DNA of 64,000 nucleotides from Hysterium pulicare CBS 123377 (taxonomy: Eukaryota; Ascomycota; Dothideomycetes; Hysteriales; Hysteriaceae): positions 1-64,000 of the forward strand of contig AJFK01000148.1 of assembly GCA_000467715.1 (NCBI GenBank). The letters are read 5' to 3'. The position numbers were made by a program, and so were the translations under genes. Within the stretch, counting starts at the first letter, position 1. Each line of letters begins with the position of its first letter. The notes beneath the pieces were generated by a model. It had not been told where the DNA came from. It saw nothing but the letters and a program-made list of their open reading frames with translations, and made no database searches. This document shows, piece after piece, positions 10,681-22,092 of the stretch.

Positions 10681-11190
10681 ATGACGATCGACCACTTCGG
10701 CATCTTCGTACCTCCAGCTCTCTACGAAAAGACGCTCGCATTCTATCTTGCAGCCCTGGGTCCCTTGGGCTATGCCGAGCAACATAAGATCCCAGGACAT
10801 GGAGTCGGCATTGGAACTAGTCCGTTTACTACAGATTTCTGGATTATGAGTAGTGATGAGAGGGGGCAGGTGAAGGAGAATGGGAAAGGATTGCATTATG
10901 CGTTTAGGAGTGATGGTAAGTTGTTCCCGCAGGTCAAAAGACCTGAGAGGAGCTATAATGGAGCAATTCTTTAGTGACTGTGGCCGATTTCCAATCTAGA
11001 TCATGTCGGCGTCGATGCTTTCCATGCCGCGGCATTGAAGACTGGAGCGGTAGATAATGGGAAACCGGGTCTCAGACCGAACTATCATCCTACTTATTAT
11101 GGGGCTTTTGCTTATGATCCTGCGGGGAACAATGTTGAGGTTGTTTGTCATTCGCCTGAAGAGGCTAAGAAGAAGGGAGTGGGAGCTTGA
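10681..11190 (+). CDS. Glyoxalase/VOC-fold protein
   Basis: Exons 10681-10915 and 11000-11190, joined over an 84-nt intron (GTAAGT..TAG), encode 141 residues. The start MTIDHFGIFVP, the central GLHYAFRSD|DHVGVDAFH and the end AYDPAGNNVEVVCH are the paired beta-alpha-beta strands of the vicinal-oxygen-chelate (glyoxalase/bleomycin resistance/dioxygenase) superfamily. His5 of the IDHFGI strand and the Glu in NNVEVVCH sit where metal ligands normally lie. Size matches the short fungal members. Substrate unknown. The frame is open upstream to an ATG at 10552, whose extension (MFKASKLITHTF...) is basic and serine/proline rich and could be a mitochondrial leader or simply untranslated. Confidence 0.85.
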
Positions 11191-12715
11191 TTCCGATGAT
11201 TCGGCGGAGTAAGGTGAATCAGGGGTTGGCTGAACCAGGGGGTTTCGTTATGAGGATCACATACTTTGCTAGGTAATCGAACCAACATGTTACGTTTGCC
11301 ATAGTTATGGAACAAAACAACCGTGCTGTGCCCTGGCCCGTGATACCAAATCCAGACGAGGATGATGAGGTTGAGATATCTCCCCATGAAGAAGGAGACA
11401 AGAACGTGCAATACATATTCTCGCTGGCCGACTGCGCAACTCCTCTTGCGCTGTCTGTGGAGGATATAACGGAAGTGGTGATGACTTAGACCAGAGATGA
11501 GGATACCGGTCAGGAGGAAGCACCGAAAGAGGTACTTTGAGAACTCCAAAATCATTCGCGTTTTGGATCCAGGCACAGGTGGTCTCATCTCTTTCCGTTT
11601 CATCTTTGGCTGTCGTCAAATCATCCTTTCAATCCTCCCATTTAGGTGGATATAGGCGACACCCGAACCTGAGGACACCCAAACCTTCTGAATGATGCGT
11701 AGGACTATCATGGCGCTTCGAATGCTAAGCTGAAGTTTTGCACTGATCATCAATCAAATATTTTTCCGCTCTCTCCAACGTTGCCACAACCTCTGCACCT
11801 AACACAGAAAGCATGCACACTAGCCGTAATTGGTAAATACCTTGGGACTGGCTTAACGAGACCCCGCAGTCATGGCGTGATCGACACTGACAGCCCTAAG
11901 GTTGCGCAGGTCCACAGTCAAAGGAATATCCAGACGCGAAGTTTTTCGTCCACGAGAACATCTGCGTATCGGCTCAGAGTACCGTATAGCTTTTCGGGCT
12001 TGCCCTTCACGAGAGAGCGTAGTGGCATGATGTTTACGTACCATCTCTCTTTATGAGATGGATTGGCGGTTCGAGACATGATGAGCAGGGGAGGTACTGC
12101 GATGGGCAGAGATTCCGCTTCAACTCCCGTTAATCATGTTATTCCAGCGCACGTCCCCTTTACGGCTGGACTTTTGTAGGCATCCCACATGCAGCTGAAT
12201 CTGGGATAGCTGACTACGTAGTTCGCCAGTACGAGGTGTATTGCATATGGGGATATCGAAGCTCTTGAGGGAAACCTGGGCTGCGGAGAACGGGATAACG
12301 AGTGGAGCGGTGAAGCCATGCGACTCTATATTTAGAAGAAGCTTGCATCTTAAGGTTAGCCTGATACTAGCGCGTGGTACCTGCCAAGACCTTTACCTCT
12401 ATCTCCGTCTTTCATTCCTTTCGCATTCGATCATGCTTTTCAAGATGCACGGGAAATCTTCTACGAAACGTTTCCTCTTTCAGCCCATGCAATGGACGCC
12501 CGACTTTGAACAACGATGGATGGCCAAAGCATTGGGCCAAATGCAACCTGGGATGCCGAGATATTACGTTTTGGATTCGTATCCCTAAATATTGGGGACC
12601 TAAACGATCAAACTTTTCCCTTTTGAAGGAAAGCCTTGATAGTACTTGCATTTCAGCTGGTGCTTATACATTATGTTGCAGCGTCGTTAACCATTAAGGC
12701 ATAGTACAGCCTTTG
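11191..12715. other. Long intergenic stretch
   Basis: About 1.5 kb. Several open frames of 60-150 codons on both strands overlap one another and none shows domain-like composition. I see nothing to annotate. Confidence 0.4.
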
Positions 12716-12722
12716 TATATAA
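12716..12722 (+). promoter_or_regulatory. TATA-like box of the AA1-like gene
   Basis: TATATAA about 120 bases upstream of the ATG at 12843, followed by a CT-rich leader. Confidence 0.45.
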
Positions 12723-12842
12723 GATTGGTAGCCGGTAGTCGCATTCAACTGTCAAGCATCTTCCTACTTATTCATCCTTCACATAGTCGCTTCACCATTT
12801 CGATTTTGATAACCACATACCAATAATACTCAGGCCACCGAA

Positions 12843-13415
12843 ATGCTCTTCTCAACCATCGCCTTCATCGCCGGCGCGGCAACCCTCACTGCCGCATCTC
12901 CAATGACGAAGCGCGCCTCCAATCCTACCCAACCATGGGAAATAACCACTCTCTACACCTTCTCTCCCAGCGGGCGTCCAGGATCCTCACCCTATTCCAC
13001 CCTCAACGTCACAATCCAAGACCCCAACACCCTCGACGTAGCCCAAACCCCCACCGGCACAGCCATCTTCCCTCCCTCAACCGCAAACTGCAGCGCCCAG
13101 TGGCTGACAACCACGACACCATACGGCACTGTCCACAAATGCACCTCTAGCTCCGAATACAGCAGTTGGAAGTTTAAAATCGTTAAATCGAATACTTCCG
13201 ATCCTAGTCCGACCGAGAACTTTGATTTGAAATTTACGCTGGTAGATGATGTGACTGTGCTGGGGACTGAATATAAGAGAACCTTTAAAGGGGAGGCACA
13301 TTTCGCGGTTGGGGATAATCTGGAGGGGAAATGTGGTGGGAGCGGGGTTTGCTCTTGGGGTTTGAAGCCTGCGGATACGCCTTATGCTGTTCAGCAGACT
13401 GAAAAGAGTTCCTGA
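12843..13415 (+). CDS. Secreted AA1-like domain protein
   Basis: An intronless frame of 190 residues. Residues 1-19 are a good signal peptide (MLFSTIAFIAGAATLTAAS) followed by a KR dipeptide that could be a Kex2 cleavage site (SPMTKR). The mature part begins WEITTLYTFSPSG, has N-glycosylation-type sites (NVT, NCS, NTS) and four cysteines placed as NCSAQW, HKCTSS, GKCGGS and GVCSWGL. This arrangement, ending in CxxSGVCSWGL, fits the AA1-like (Alternaria major allergen-like) family of small secreted fungal proteins, which are often abundant or effector-like. A TATA box and leader lie upstream. Confidence 0.82.
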   Translation: MLFSTIAFIAGAATLTAASPMTKRASNPTQPWEITTLYTFSPSGRPGSSPYSTLNVTIQDPNTLDVAQTPTGTAIFPPSTANCSAQWLTTTTPYGTVHKCTSSSEYSSWKFKIVKSNTSDPSPTENFDLKFTLVDDVTVLGTEYKRTFKGEAHFAVGDNLEGKCGGSGVCSWGLKPADTPYAVQQTEKSS

Positions 13416-14071
13416 GAGGAGTAGGGGTTGGAAATATGGCGAGGATGAGATCGTTTGTGGTGCATTGCATTGGGATGATTGGGTAATTTGGTATATTTAC
13501 GATCCTTATATATCCCTATTCAGGTTACGAATGGTTATTTCGAAATATAATCCTCGATCTAATACTCCTTCTCCCAAATCAATCTCTTTTTCTAAACATG
13601 GCTTGGGGCATCGTAGAGTTACGGTTGCTCACGTATTTCGCAGGTCACCAATGGAGTACTAGCGCCAACAACGAGCGTCTGCGTGAATTGGTTAGGCAGT
13701 CGCTCGAAGTAATGTAGATGTTAGATAGAAGTGCATCAGTGGGTGGGCCGGAGAGATACCGGCGTAACCTAGGATTCTCCGGAGAGTCATTGAGAGCGAA
13801 ACATCATCACATTGAGCTAAGGCGAGAAAAGTTCAATAAACGCTCATTATTTTGGTGATCCATTGATTGATCCAGATACGAAATTAATGAATACAGATAA
13901 TGTGAAAAGTCTACAATAGAAGAATACCGCTAGTAGTAACGCCAATGTTCAGAACCAGGTTTGAAAACTCCAGCTTGCCAACGATGAAGGCGAGTCTAAT
14001 CTTCTATTTATCTATCCTTTTAGAAAAGGCCATATGGGTATCGTATTTCTTCTAAAGTCAATATCAATATC
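13416..14071. other. Convergent 3' intergenic region
   Basis: Between the 3' ends of the AA1-like gene (+) and the RTA1 gene (-). No further gene seen. Confidence 0.4.
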
Positions 14072-15004
14072 CTAAACCTGCGTCATCACCTCATCACCGC
14101 TCTCCTCCGAGACTGACTTCGGCATTGTCTTCTTCCTTGATCCAAAGGTATCGGCGAGGGCAGGGAAGCAGTATCCAGGGTGGCAGGCTGTAAGGCCGAG
14201 AACGGCAATAACAATCATGACACCATCGAGGACGATGAACTCAGCCTCGTTCCTCATGATCGCGTTTCGCCATCCACCGCTCATCTCGGGGATACGGTAG
14301 ATGCATCGCACAAGGATCATGAAGTATGCGACGAAGACGGCGACTACGAACAATCGGAATTGCGTGTTTCCGGCGAGGCGGTGTGCAGTACCCGTGAGTT
14401 GAGCACGGCGGCGATAAGTTCGGAGGGTATAGTCAACGACGACGGCACCGAAGAAAGTGAGGACGACTACTTGGACGATGATACCGGCGAGCATGAGATC
14501 GGTTCCGATATCCAGCATCTTGGAGCCTGGGTCGGCGGTAGCTGCAGTACCACCTCCAGCTCCCTGAAGGACGAGCGAAAAGATGTCGGCGGTGATGAAG
14601 ATGTAGGTGTACCAATTCGGCTTTAGTCTCGATTGTTCGGTTCCGAAAGAGAGGACGAGATGCTTGAGGATGAGGTAGATTGATCCGGAGATGAAGGCCG
14701 GCGAGATGATCAAGCAGCAGATTTGGATTTCGAAGCCGATGGATGAGTAGGGGTTGTTGTGCATGATGATTCTACCAATGTACCCGATGCATTCTCCTAG
14801 ACAGCCCAGTCCGAGTCCGATCATGAAGGTCCATGTTCGGAACTTGATGCCCTGGCCAATTTGGATGAGGAAGCAGAGGCCGAAAAAGGCGGAGAAGAAG
14901 GCATTAGCGCCTAGATTGGGATAGTAGCCATAGATTGTGCCCTCAACAGAACATTGTGGTCCGATATCTGTGCAGAAATCTGGAGCTGGTGGTGCGACGA
15001 CCAT
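14072..15004 (-). CDS. RTA1-like lipid-translocating exporter family protein
   Basis: An intronless frame of 310 residues from the ATG at 15004. The frame is open further upstream but only from a TTG. It begins MVVAPPAPDFC and has seven hydrophobic segments. It carries family hallmarks of RTA1/RTM1/RSB1 proteins: a lumenal YGYYPNLGAN stretch, GYIGRI in the second helix region, LQGAGGG after helix four (VLQGAGGGTA), a RCIYRIPE loop before helix six, and a YxxD/HPG end (LTACHPGYCFP). Family members act at the plasma membrane in sphingoid-base translocation or toxin resistance (7-aminocholesterol in yeast). The substrate here is unknown. Confidence 0.92.
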   Translation of the reverse strand: MVVAPPAPDFCTDIGPQCSVEGTIYGYYPNLGANAFFSAFFGLCFLIQIGQGIKFRTWTFMIGLGLGCLGECIGYIGRIIMHNNPYSSIGFEIQICCLIISPAFISGSIYLILKHLVLSFGTEQSRLKPNWYTYIFITADIFSLVLQGAGGGTAATADPGSKMLDIGTDLMLAGIIVQVVVLTFFGAVVVDYTLRTYRRRAQLTGTAHRLAGNTQFRLFVVAVFVAYFMILVRCIYRIPEMSGGWRNAIMRNEAEFIVLDGVMIVIAVLGLTACHPGYCFPALADTFGSRKKTMPKSVSEESGDEVMTQV

Positions 15005-16150
15005 TTTTGAGGATTGAGAAGTAGGCTGGTTATGTAAGGGATGAGGAGAAGAGAAAGGTTTTCGTGTAGGCTCCAACTACAAAGGCAGTATTGGATTGAA
15101 GAGATGGAATGGCTGATGATTGTACTGGAGCTTTGATTTGATGGTGTTTTGGATGAGCTTTCTACAAGGAGAAGGATCTCGATACTTATATCTGAGGCCA
15201 TACATAATATTTATCTAAAGGCCGTATGGGCTGGGGCATTATCGCACTCAGCAGCTCGAATACGGGGGGATTTAACGTCCGTATCTGGGGCAAGATGCGA
15301 GACGAGCGACGACTGGGCGTATGCATCGTAAAATAAGCCCTTTCATCTGCCCACATCAGTCGACTTGGCAAGCCAAGACCCGCTTTTGCGCCTTCAGCAT
15401 CGCATGTTTTGCCGTCTACGGGCGCAAACGTATCGTGTGCATGGTCGTGATTGGAGCGCGTAATGATTTCTCGGCAGCGTATTGATGACGCATCCCCTGG
15501 GGCTGTCCACCGCAACCACGGCGGGCGGTCGGGCGGCATGGCGGCGTCGGGCGGAGCAACTTACGCCCGCAACACTCGGGTGTCTAAAGCGAACACCAAT
15601 TATTGCCCTCTCTTTGTCGGCGGTATCGGGACAAGGCGCACGTTATTGCCTACCGGTGAGAGAGTTCCAATTCAGCCTCGTGTTGGCGAGAAACGTGGTG
15701 TTGTGTCGCCCTGCCTTCACACTTCAGCCCGACAACCTGTCACCGGAATCCAGCCGCTTGGCTCAGCTCCTGTGGGGGCAATCTGAACGGTCATAAGCTT
15801 CCCAGGAAGTTTAGCTTTCACAGGATCGATATGCTTCTCATTCGCTTCAGGTCTCCCACTAGAATCGTCATTTGAATATGAATACCATTGGTCCTTAGTC
15901 TTTCCATGGCAACAATTCGGTCTCCGACGCTGTTAGGCATCGTTTCTCATCCCAGAATCCCCAGATTTGGATCTAACATCATCTATCGCCGTCGTGAATC
16001 AAGACACATTCCGCGCGCTCGCAAAGGTTATCCTAACCATGTTTATTGACAGCCAACAATAGCGGGGAGTCATGAAATCATGACTCTACATACAGGAATC
16101 CTGAAGGAATCCGACTCAGGCGTCCAGTGCAAGGCTGAGATCGGCAAGCA
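15005..16150. other. Intergenic, no gene seen
   Basis: Upstream of RTA1 (-) and downstream of the WD40 gene (-). The GC-rich part 15240-15790 has long frames on both strands that overlap and lack domain features; I treat them as chance. Confidence 0.4.
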
Positions 16151-17650
16151 CTACTTGGGCATATCCCAAAATCTCAAAGAGCCATCCTGATCGATGCTTC
16201 CAATCCATCCCTTTTTCTTCAACCGAACAATCGTATCGATCCAAAACCCGTGATTCCACTTATCGTGGGCGCCAGGTCCCCATCTCCTTTTCAAGTTTTT
16301 CTCAAAATCATACATCTCCAGCCCCCCGTCGCCTGGCTTAAAGGCTAATTTCTTCCCATCTTGCAACCACGTTACGTCTGCGACTTCGACTCCCTGGGAG
16401 TTTGTTTGCCAAGTCTGTGTTATAGCATTTTGATGCGGCTTAAGAACCATCAACTTGCCATCATACGATCCTGCCGCCAGCATCTGTCCATCTGGACTCC
16501 ATTGCACCGTACGCGCCCAGCCAGGAAATTCGCCCAGCTGTTTGGGGAAGGCTCGCGGATCGTAGATATGCCACATGTAAAGACACGACGTCGCCCGTGG
16601 TGGACCAGCAGATACCACCACATATTTGTTATCTGGAGAGAATACAGCAATCCAATTCTGGCCTCCCGTTGCTGGAAATGTACGAAGCCGGTGTCCAGTT
16701 AGTGGACTCCATATGATGAGGAGGCCATCCCATCCGGCCGAAGCGATGAGCTGATCATTGGGGCTGAATGCGACACTCATAACTTCGTCTAGATGGCCTT
16801 CCATGACAGCAACATCTTTTCCACTCGCAATATCTTTGACAACAACTTGATGGTATGGCACTTGTTCCCTGAGGTATAAAAGCTTGTTGCCGTCGTGGCT
16901 GAATACCGATCGGTCGAAGGTGGCTAACTTGCCGTCGAAATCCCGATCTTGACCGAATAGCCGTTGCTTTCCTGCATCTTTAATGACCTTCGATACTTCT
17001 GACTCGATCAATCGTTCGACAGATTCCAGAGCAGGCTCTCCAGGTCTCCATCCAGCATGGTTCTTCAAAAAGTCTGTGGCTCCGGCCGTCGCAACTCGAG
17101 CGGCCAGCTGATGCTCATCACTGCGAACCATCTCTGGCCTCTTTCCATCCTTGTCGAGGTGCCAACAAACGATGAGATACCTGCCCTCCCGATAGTTCAC
17201 TGAGTGAGTGATGAGACAGTATCCACCGTCATCGGATTCTTTGGGTTGGAAGATGGCCCTATGCATTTCCAATGTTCCGTGGAGTGTGTCCAAGACGGTA
17301 AATGACTTCGTCTCGAGGATTTGTACTCCTTGCCCAACAGCTATAGCCAAGAGCTTCTCGTCATGACTGACACTCGCAGCTGCGATGGGGTTTCCCGCAT
17401 AATCGAGCTTCTTCTCTTCAGAACCCCAGGTTTTCGGGAAGCCTTCAGCCCATTTGGCTGGAACACCATCTTTCTTGAAATCGGACTTTAACTTTTCATT
17501 TTTGAGGTCACTAATAACAACATACTCTTCGCCGTGCTCGTTTATTTCGGTGGTTTTCAAAGTCATCGTGCAACGATTTGGATAGGCGAGAACGCCGGAA
17601 GGAAAGGAACATGATATCAAAACTTCTGCCTGGAAAGGATCTTGGTTCAT
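16151..17650 (-). CDS. WD40 repeat protein
   Basis: An intronless frame of 499 residues from ATG 17650, or 471 from the in-frame ATG 17566 (MTLKTTEINEHGEEYV), which looks the more natural start. Several WD40-type blades are visible: VMEGHLDEVMSVAFSPNDQ with LIASAGWDGLLIIWSP, then LRTFPATGGQNWIAVFSPD, a blade with ARTVQWSPDGQMLAAGSYDG, one with VADVTWLQDGKKLAF and a last one ending GSLRFWDMPK. The N-terminal blades are more divergent (SVSHDEKLLAIAVGQGVQIL). No other domain. Such proteins are scaffolds; the partner cannot be inferred here. It shares an upstream region of about 1 kb with the divergent SET-domain gene. Confidence 0.85.
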   Translation of the reverse strand: MNQDPFQAEVLISCSFPSGVLAYPNRCTMTLKTTEINEHGEEYVVISDLKNEKLKSDFKKDGVPAKWAEGFPKTWGSEEKKLDYAGNPIAAASVSHDEKLLAIAVGQGVQILETKSFTVLDTLHGTLEMHRAIFQPKESDDGGYCLITHSVNYREGRYLIVCWHLDKDGKRPEMVRSDEHQLAARVATAGATDFLKNHAGWRPGEPALESVERLIESEVSKVIKDAGKQRLFGQDRDFDGKLATFDRSVFSHDGNKLLYLREQVPYHQVVVKDIASGKDVAVMEGHLDEVMSVAFSPNDQLIASAGWDGLLIIWSPLTGHRLRTFPATGGQNWIAVFSPDNKYVVVSAGPPRATSCLYMWHIYDPRAFPKQLGEFPGWARTVQWSPDGQMLAAGSYDGKLMVLKPHQNAITQTWQTNSQGVEVADVTWLQDGKKLAFKPGDGGLEMYDFEKNLKRRWGPGAHDKWNHGFWIDTIVRLKKKGWIGSIDQDGSLRFWDMPK

Positions 17651-18623
17651 TTATTGAAGTGAAGTTCACGAAGCTGCGCCACGGAGAATACGGCATCACC
17701 AATTGGAGTGCGGGGAAGATGGTCATCCTACGATCCTCTCCGCGGCGGAGTTGTATATCTTTCCTAAACGGTTAAACTTGCGACCTTGGAGAATGACCTC
17801 AAGTCTTCGTGAACACGAGACTTGTACTGCAGGTTCCATTGGAAGGGGATTTTGGGCATTCGATAAGTGGTCATGCATTCGCAAGCCTCAAACCTCTCTC
17901 AAGATGACTAATCCCCTGACGTCATTTCTCTCCTCTGGCCGTCTAAAGCTCCAAATCAACAACAGCATCCAGGCCTCACAGACTCACTATAACTGCAGTC
18001 GCCCGCATATCGATCCCTCCTCAAACTCAGGAGCCCGCTTCGGGCCGATAGAGGAAATGGAATCTCCTCCCGAGCCAAAGGCCTGTGATTGGCTCCCCGC
18101 GCGTGACGTTTCAGCTCGCTGGGTGGCCTGTACCCTTCGCAGCATCCTTCGACGGAAAAAGTTTGAAAAAGTTTGACTCTCGAAGTTGATGTGCAGTTCT
18201 TTGTACTGATTTTCCTCTGGGTCTCGCCGATTCCAAATCGTGTAATGTTCTTTCACTTGTTGAATATCTCGTTTTGGCTCACCTGCCAGGCCTGCAGTTG
18301 CGAATGGGACAGCCCTATCTAGCATCGAGCGCTAACGTCCATATCTTCCCCACCAGAATTGAAGCTTATTCGCATATCCTGAAACAGCATCTCGATACAG
18401 TTTTGTGCTTCTGTAAGGGCTCAATGGAGGATGGTCTCGGCATTGTATCAAGAATCGTATCGCTTGCGTTTCAAATGCCGCAACAGTTCACGTTTCAAGA
18501 TGGCCAAGCGAAGTCCGTCTCCAAACTAATTGAAAGTTTAACTTTAAGCTTGATCATGTTTAATTCTTCGATATCCCATAATGAGTCCTTGGTTTTTCAA
18601 CTGACTTCCATATCTTCATCAAA
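17651..18623. other. Divergent intergenic region, WD40 / SET genes
   Basis: Probable two-way promoter region. Contains a short tandem GTTTGAAAAA repeat near 18161-18176. No supported gene. Confidence 0.4.
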
Positions 18624-19980
18624 ATGTGGTTTATAGTTTTCTCCTTGCTCGCTGTGTCGACGGCGCTTCAGACGTCCGATAAACACCACAAATTCGACAC
18701 CCTTAACGACGCATGCCCATCCAACTCGTTACTATCCGAAGATTGTCAGCGCTCGAACATCAAAGATTCTTCCTATTCTTTTACCCAAAATAAAACTCAA
18801 CGCATCGACGATTCCAATGAAGAACTTCTTAAAAGAGGGGAGTACCCATGGTCATTCTGGCCCAAATGCTACGTCAACGAGGACATGGAGGACCCCATCT
18901 GTGCCTTCTCCCATCATTCTTTCGCGAATCAACGAGGAGTCTCCCTAGTAACTACTTCCAATGATGCATACAGCATTCTCTCTCTTCCCGCCTTCAAGGA
19001 TCTCGACTCCCTCAATGGCGTCAACGTGTATTCATCACCACCTTATGTCGAGCAAGCAATTCCAGGCCGAGGCCGCGGTCTCATTGCCAACAAGACTCTG
19101 CACCGAGGCGACCTAATCTTCTCCAGTACTCCGATTTTGATCATGAACCCAGACGCATACGATTTGGACGAAAAAGAAAGACTGAAACTGGGACGAAGGG
19201 CAGTGGAGACCCTGCCCAAGAAGACGCAAAGCCTGTTCTGGGAGTTACTGGGACATTTTGGTACAGATGACGTTGACGACCGTATCAACACCAATGCATT
19301 CGAACATACGATCAACGGACACACGCATCATGTGGTCTTTCCTGAAATCGCCGTGAGTAAACTTCTTTCCCCTATCTATAGAATATTCCAATGACTCAAA
19401 CAAATCATAGCGCATGAATCACGACTGTCGACCCAATGCCGCCTACTTCTTCGACGTCGACACCCTAACGCAATACGTCCACGCTACCACGGAAATCAGT
19501 CCGGGCACCGAAATCACAATCACCTACATCAACTACGAAATGGTCCGTCAACAGCGTATCAAAGCCCTCGAATCATCCTGGGGCTTCAAATGCTCGTGTT
19601 CGGCCTGTACTGCGCATCCTGCCTTGACATCCCAATCCGATGCGCGACTGACTGCGATCCCCGAGCTTGAGGGAATGTTGGAGGATTGGTCCGAGGATTC
19701 CCCGGCGACTCCAGAAATGGCCGAGTACCTTATTTCCATCTACCAGCAAGAGCGGCTGTATGCGGGCATTAGTGGTGCGTATAAGCATGCAGCGCTGGCT
19801 TATTCCGGGGTCGGAGATAAATGGAATGCTATTAAATATGCGCGGCTTGCGGTCGAGCTTGGTATCTTAGATAATGGGTTCGTGGATGTAGTTTGGGATA
19901 TGAAGGAGTTGGCTGAGGAGCCGGAGATGAGTTGGAGTTGGAAGAAGAGGGTTAAGGGATGTTCGTGTGGTAAGCATTGA
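18624..19980 (+). CDS. SET-domain protein with signal peptide
   Basis: Exons 18624-19352 and 19411-19980 with a 58-nt intron (GTGAGT..TAG) give 432 residues. Residues 1-16 (MWFIVFSLLAVSTALQ) form a likely signal peptide. A Cys-containing spacer with NKT and related sites leads to a split SET domain: GRGRGLIANKTLHRGDLIF (N-SET), the catalytic RMNHDCRPNAAYFF (NHS/C motif) and PGTEITITYIN (GEELTxxY equivalent), then a Cys cluster WGFKCSCSAC (post-SET-like). The C-terminal 120 residues are helical (TPR-like). SMYD/SET5-type proteins methylate lysine, usually in the nucleus or cytosol; an N-terminal secretion signal is odd but recurs in a fungal subfamily. Substrate unknown. Confidence 0.87.
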
Positions 19981-20322
19981 ATTGGAAAAAGGTATCTACG
20001 GCGTTGAAATGGGAAGGTATTTAGGGATGGCGTTATGGAAAAGCTGACTGGTCGGCTGGATGGATACTATATTCATCGTTGAGAATGTATAGCATTGAAA
20101 CAAACAGGTTCATCTTACCTTGTTGAAATACTTTGAGACTTATATCTCAATCACTTATCACATGCAATTCGTAATACTCGGACGACTGCGCGCAGAAGTG
20201 GTCGCCAAAACCTCCAACCATTAAGTATAATATAACACTAATAATTACTAGAGAAGTATATCCAGAGAACGCCCATCTGACTCAAGATCCACATATAATA
20301 CATACTCAAAATACCCTATTCC
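19981..20322. other. Convergent 3' intergenic region
   Basis: Between the SET-domain gene (+) and multicopper oxidase gene (-). AT-rich from about 20220 on; no gene. Confidence 0.4.
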
Positions 20323-22092
20323 TCAACAACTAAGACTGTTCCCATCCCAATCAGCTCTCTTCACCATCCACTGAGTCCCATTCAACGAGCTCGGCAGCCC
20401 CTCTTTCGGATCCGCATTGAATATCGTATTACACTCCCCTCCACCGTCACAACTCCCCGCACAATTCCCTTTATACCCAAACCCACCCCATTTACAGAAA
20501 TTCGCACCCTCGACCGGTACATTCATGAGCTCCGATAGCTTTTCCGGCGCCTCGATGAATACAACTGCCATACCCGCCATCATGTGCACGTCGATATGGC
20601 AATGCATGAACCAGATGCCGGGATTGTTGGCCGTCCATCTGAGAACGATGAAACTGTTTCCTGGCAGGACGACTGTATCTCGCTTCATGGGCATCGCCGG
20701 TAGATTGTTGGCGTTGCCGTCCCAGGTCCCGAACCCGCGGGCGACGAGCTGGAATTGGTGGCCGTGGAGGTGTATAGGGTGTGGATCTTCGCGGGGATTC
20801 GTAAGCATGAACTGTACCACGTCTCCATAGTTCGCGATGAAGGGTGATGTGCCCTCGCCGTACGTGGCAGGGCTTGATAGAGCGGAGACGTTGGAGATGG
20901 AGAGGGCGGTGTAGAGCGTGGGGACTTTGGGTAGGGCCCAAGGCTGGGAACCAATGGATATGCGGGTTCCGATGCCCGGGTAGTATGTTTGATTTATGGT
21001 TTGAGTGAATTGGACGGTTGGGTTGGTGAGGAGGACTTGGTTATCGAGAGGTGTGAGGTTGTAATCGTTCAATACTTTTTGGATGTTAAAAGAGCCTTTC
21101 CACCCTTCTTGAACCGGTAGTGTTTGACCATTGGAATAGTACGCTAGTGTTCCGTACAGTTCTCTAAATGCGCCCTGATAATTTGCGGTTGCGATGCTGG
21201 GGATTAATTCTACGTAGTATTTGAAGCTACTGGCCGGATTCTGCTGCGATTCGAGTACTACGTCAAAGCGTTGGCCAGCGCACATAACTAGCGCTTGTGT
21301 TATTCTTGGGTGAACGTGGGTTCCATCGATACCAACGACCGTCATATTGTGCGACTCGAATTCAATGTAGCCACATGCCATGGCAGACATAGAGACAAAT
21401 CGGAGAAGGTATCGGCTTCCGGGCTTGACATAAAGGGTGGTGGGTGAGGATGTATCGTTGAAAAGGAGGGAATCGGGGGCGGGCATTAAGCCTTGAGTGT
21501 TGCCGACACTTAGGTAGTCTTCTATTAAAGAGGGCGATTGTCCGTGGTACCTAGGTGAGTTAGAGGTCTCATACAGATGCTGTTTGACGAGGGATATCGA
21601 CTCTTACCAATCCGACACACTCAGATACATCTGCGCGTCGATGTTCAAGGAGGCCTCCCAATAAGGATCGTGAATGATCATCTTCCCACGAAGACCATCT
21701 GGATATTGTCCCGCGTCATGGCTATGATACCAAAATGTACCCGCCGGGTCCGCAGTGAACGTGTAGGTAAAGTACTCGTCCGGTGGAATAGCGCATTGTG
21801 TAACTCCAACAGGTCCATCGTAGATGGCGTTTCCATGCTGTGATTGGCCATGGAAGTGCAGAGATGTCGTTTGATTCCGCAAGCAATTGCGAACGTGTAC
21901 GACGATGGTGTCGCCTCTGTCTGCTTCGATATCTGGGATTGGCCATTGACCATTAATCCCCACCACCGGTCTTCCATAGCCATCAGGACTGGCCCAAACC
22001 CAACCGATCTCGAAATCATAGGTGACCGTTTTTGCAAGAGAGGACAATGCGAATGTTCCGACTATCAGAAGGAATTCAAACATTATCGTCAT
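20323..22092 (-). CDS. Secreted multicopper oxidase (Fet3/laccase-like)
   Basis: Exons 22092-21608 and 21550-20323, joined over a 57-nt intron (GTAAGA..TAG), give 570 residues. A signal peptide ends near residue 20 (SSLAKTVTYDF). All four copper-site motifs are present: HFHG (about 79-82), WYHSHD (about 122-126), HPIHLHGHQF (about 419-428) and HCHIDVHMMAGM (about 478-489), giving a Met at the type-1 axial position. The order and spacing fit three cupredoxin domains. Overall it resembles ascomycete Fet3-like oxidases (start YDFEIGWVWASPDG), but it has no C-terminal membrane anchor and carries SDWYH where yeast Fet3 has the iron-site SEWYH. No Ftr1-type permease is nearby. Ferroxidase, laccase or other phenol oxidase remain possible. 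Confidence 0.9.

Noticed and set aside
11148-11603. 151-codon minus frame downstream of the glyoxalase gene
   Set aside because: Overlaps the glyoxalase 3' coding end and has no recognisable domain or proper context.
15186-15796. Frames of about 105-115 codons on both strands
   Set aside because: GC-rich stretch where stops are rare; frames overlap on opposite strands and show no motif.
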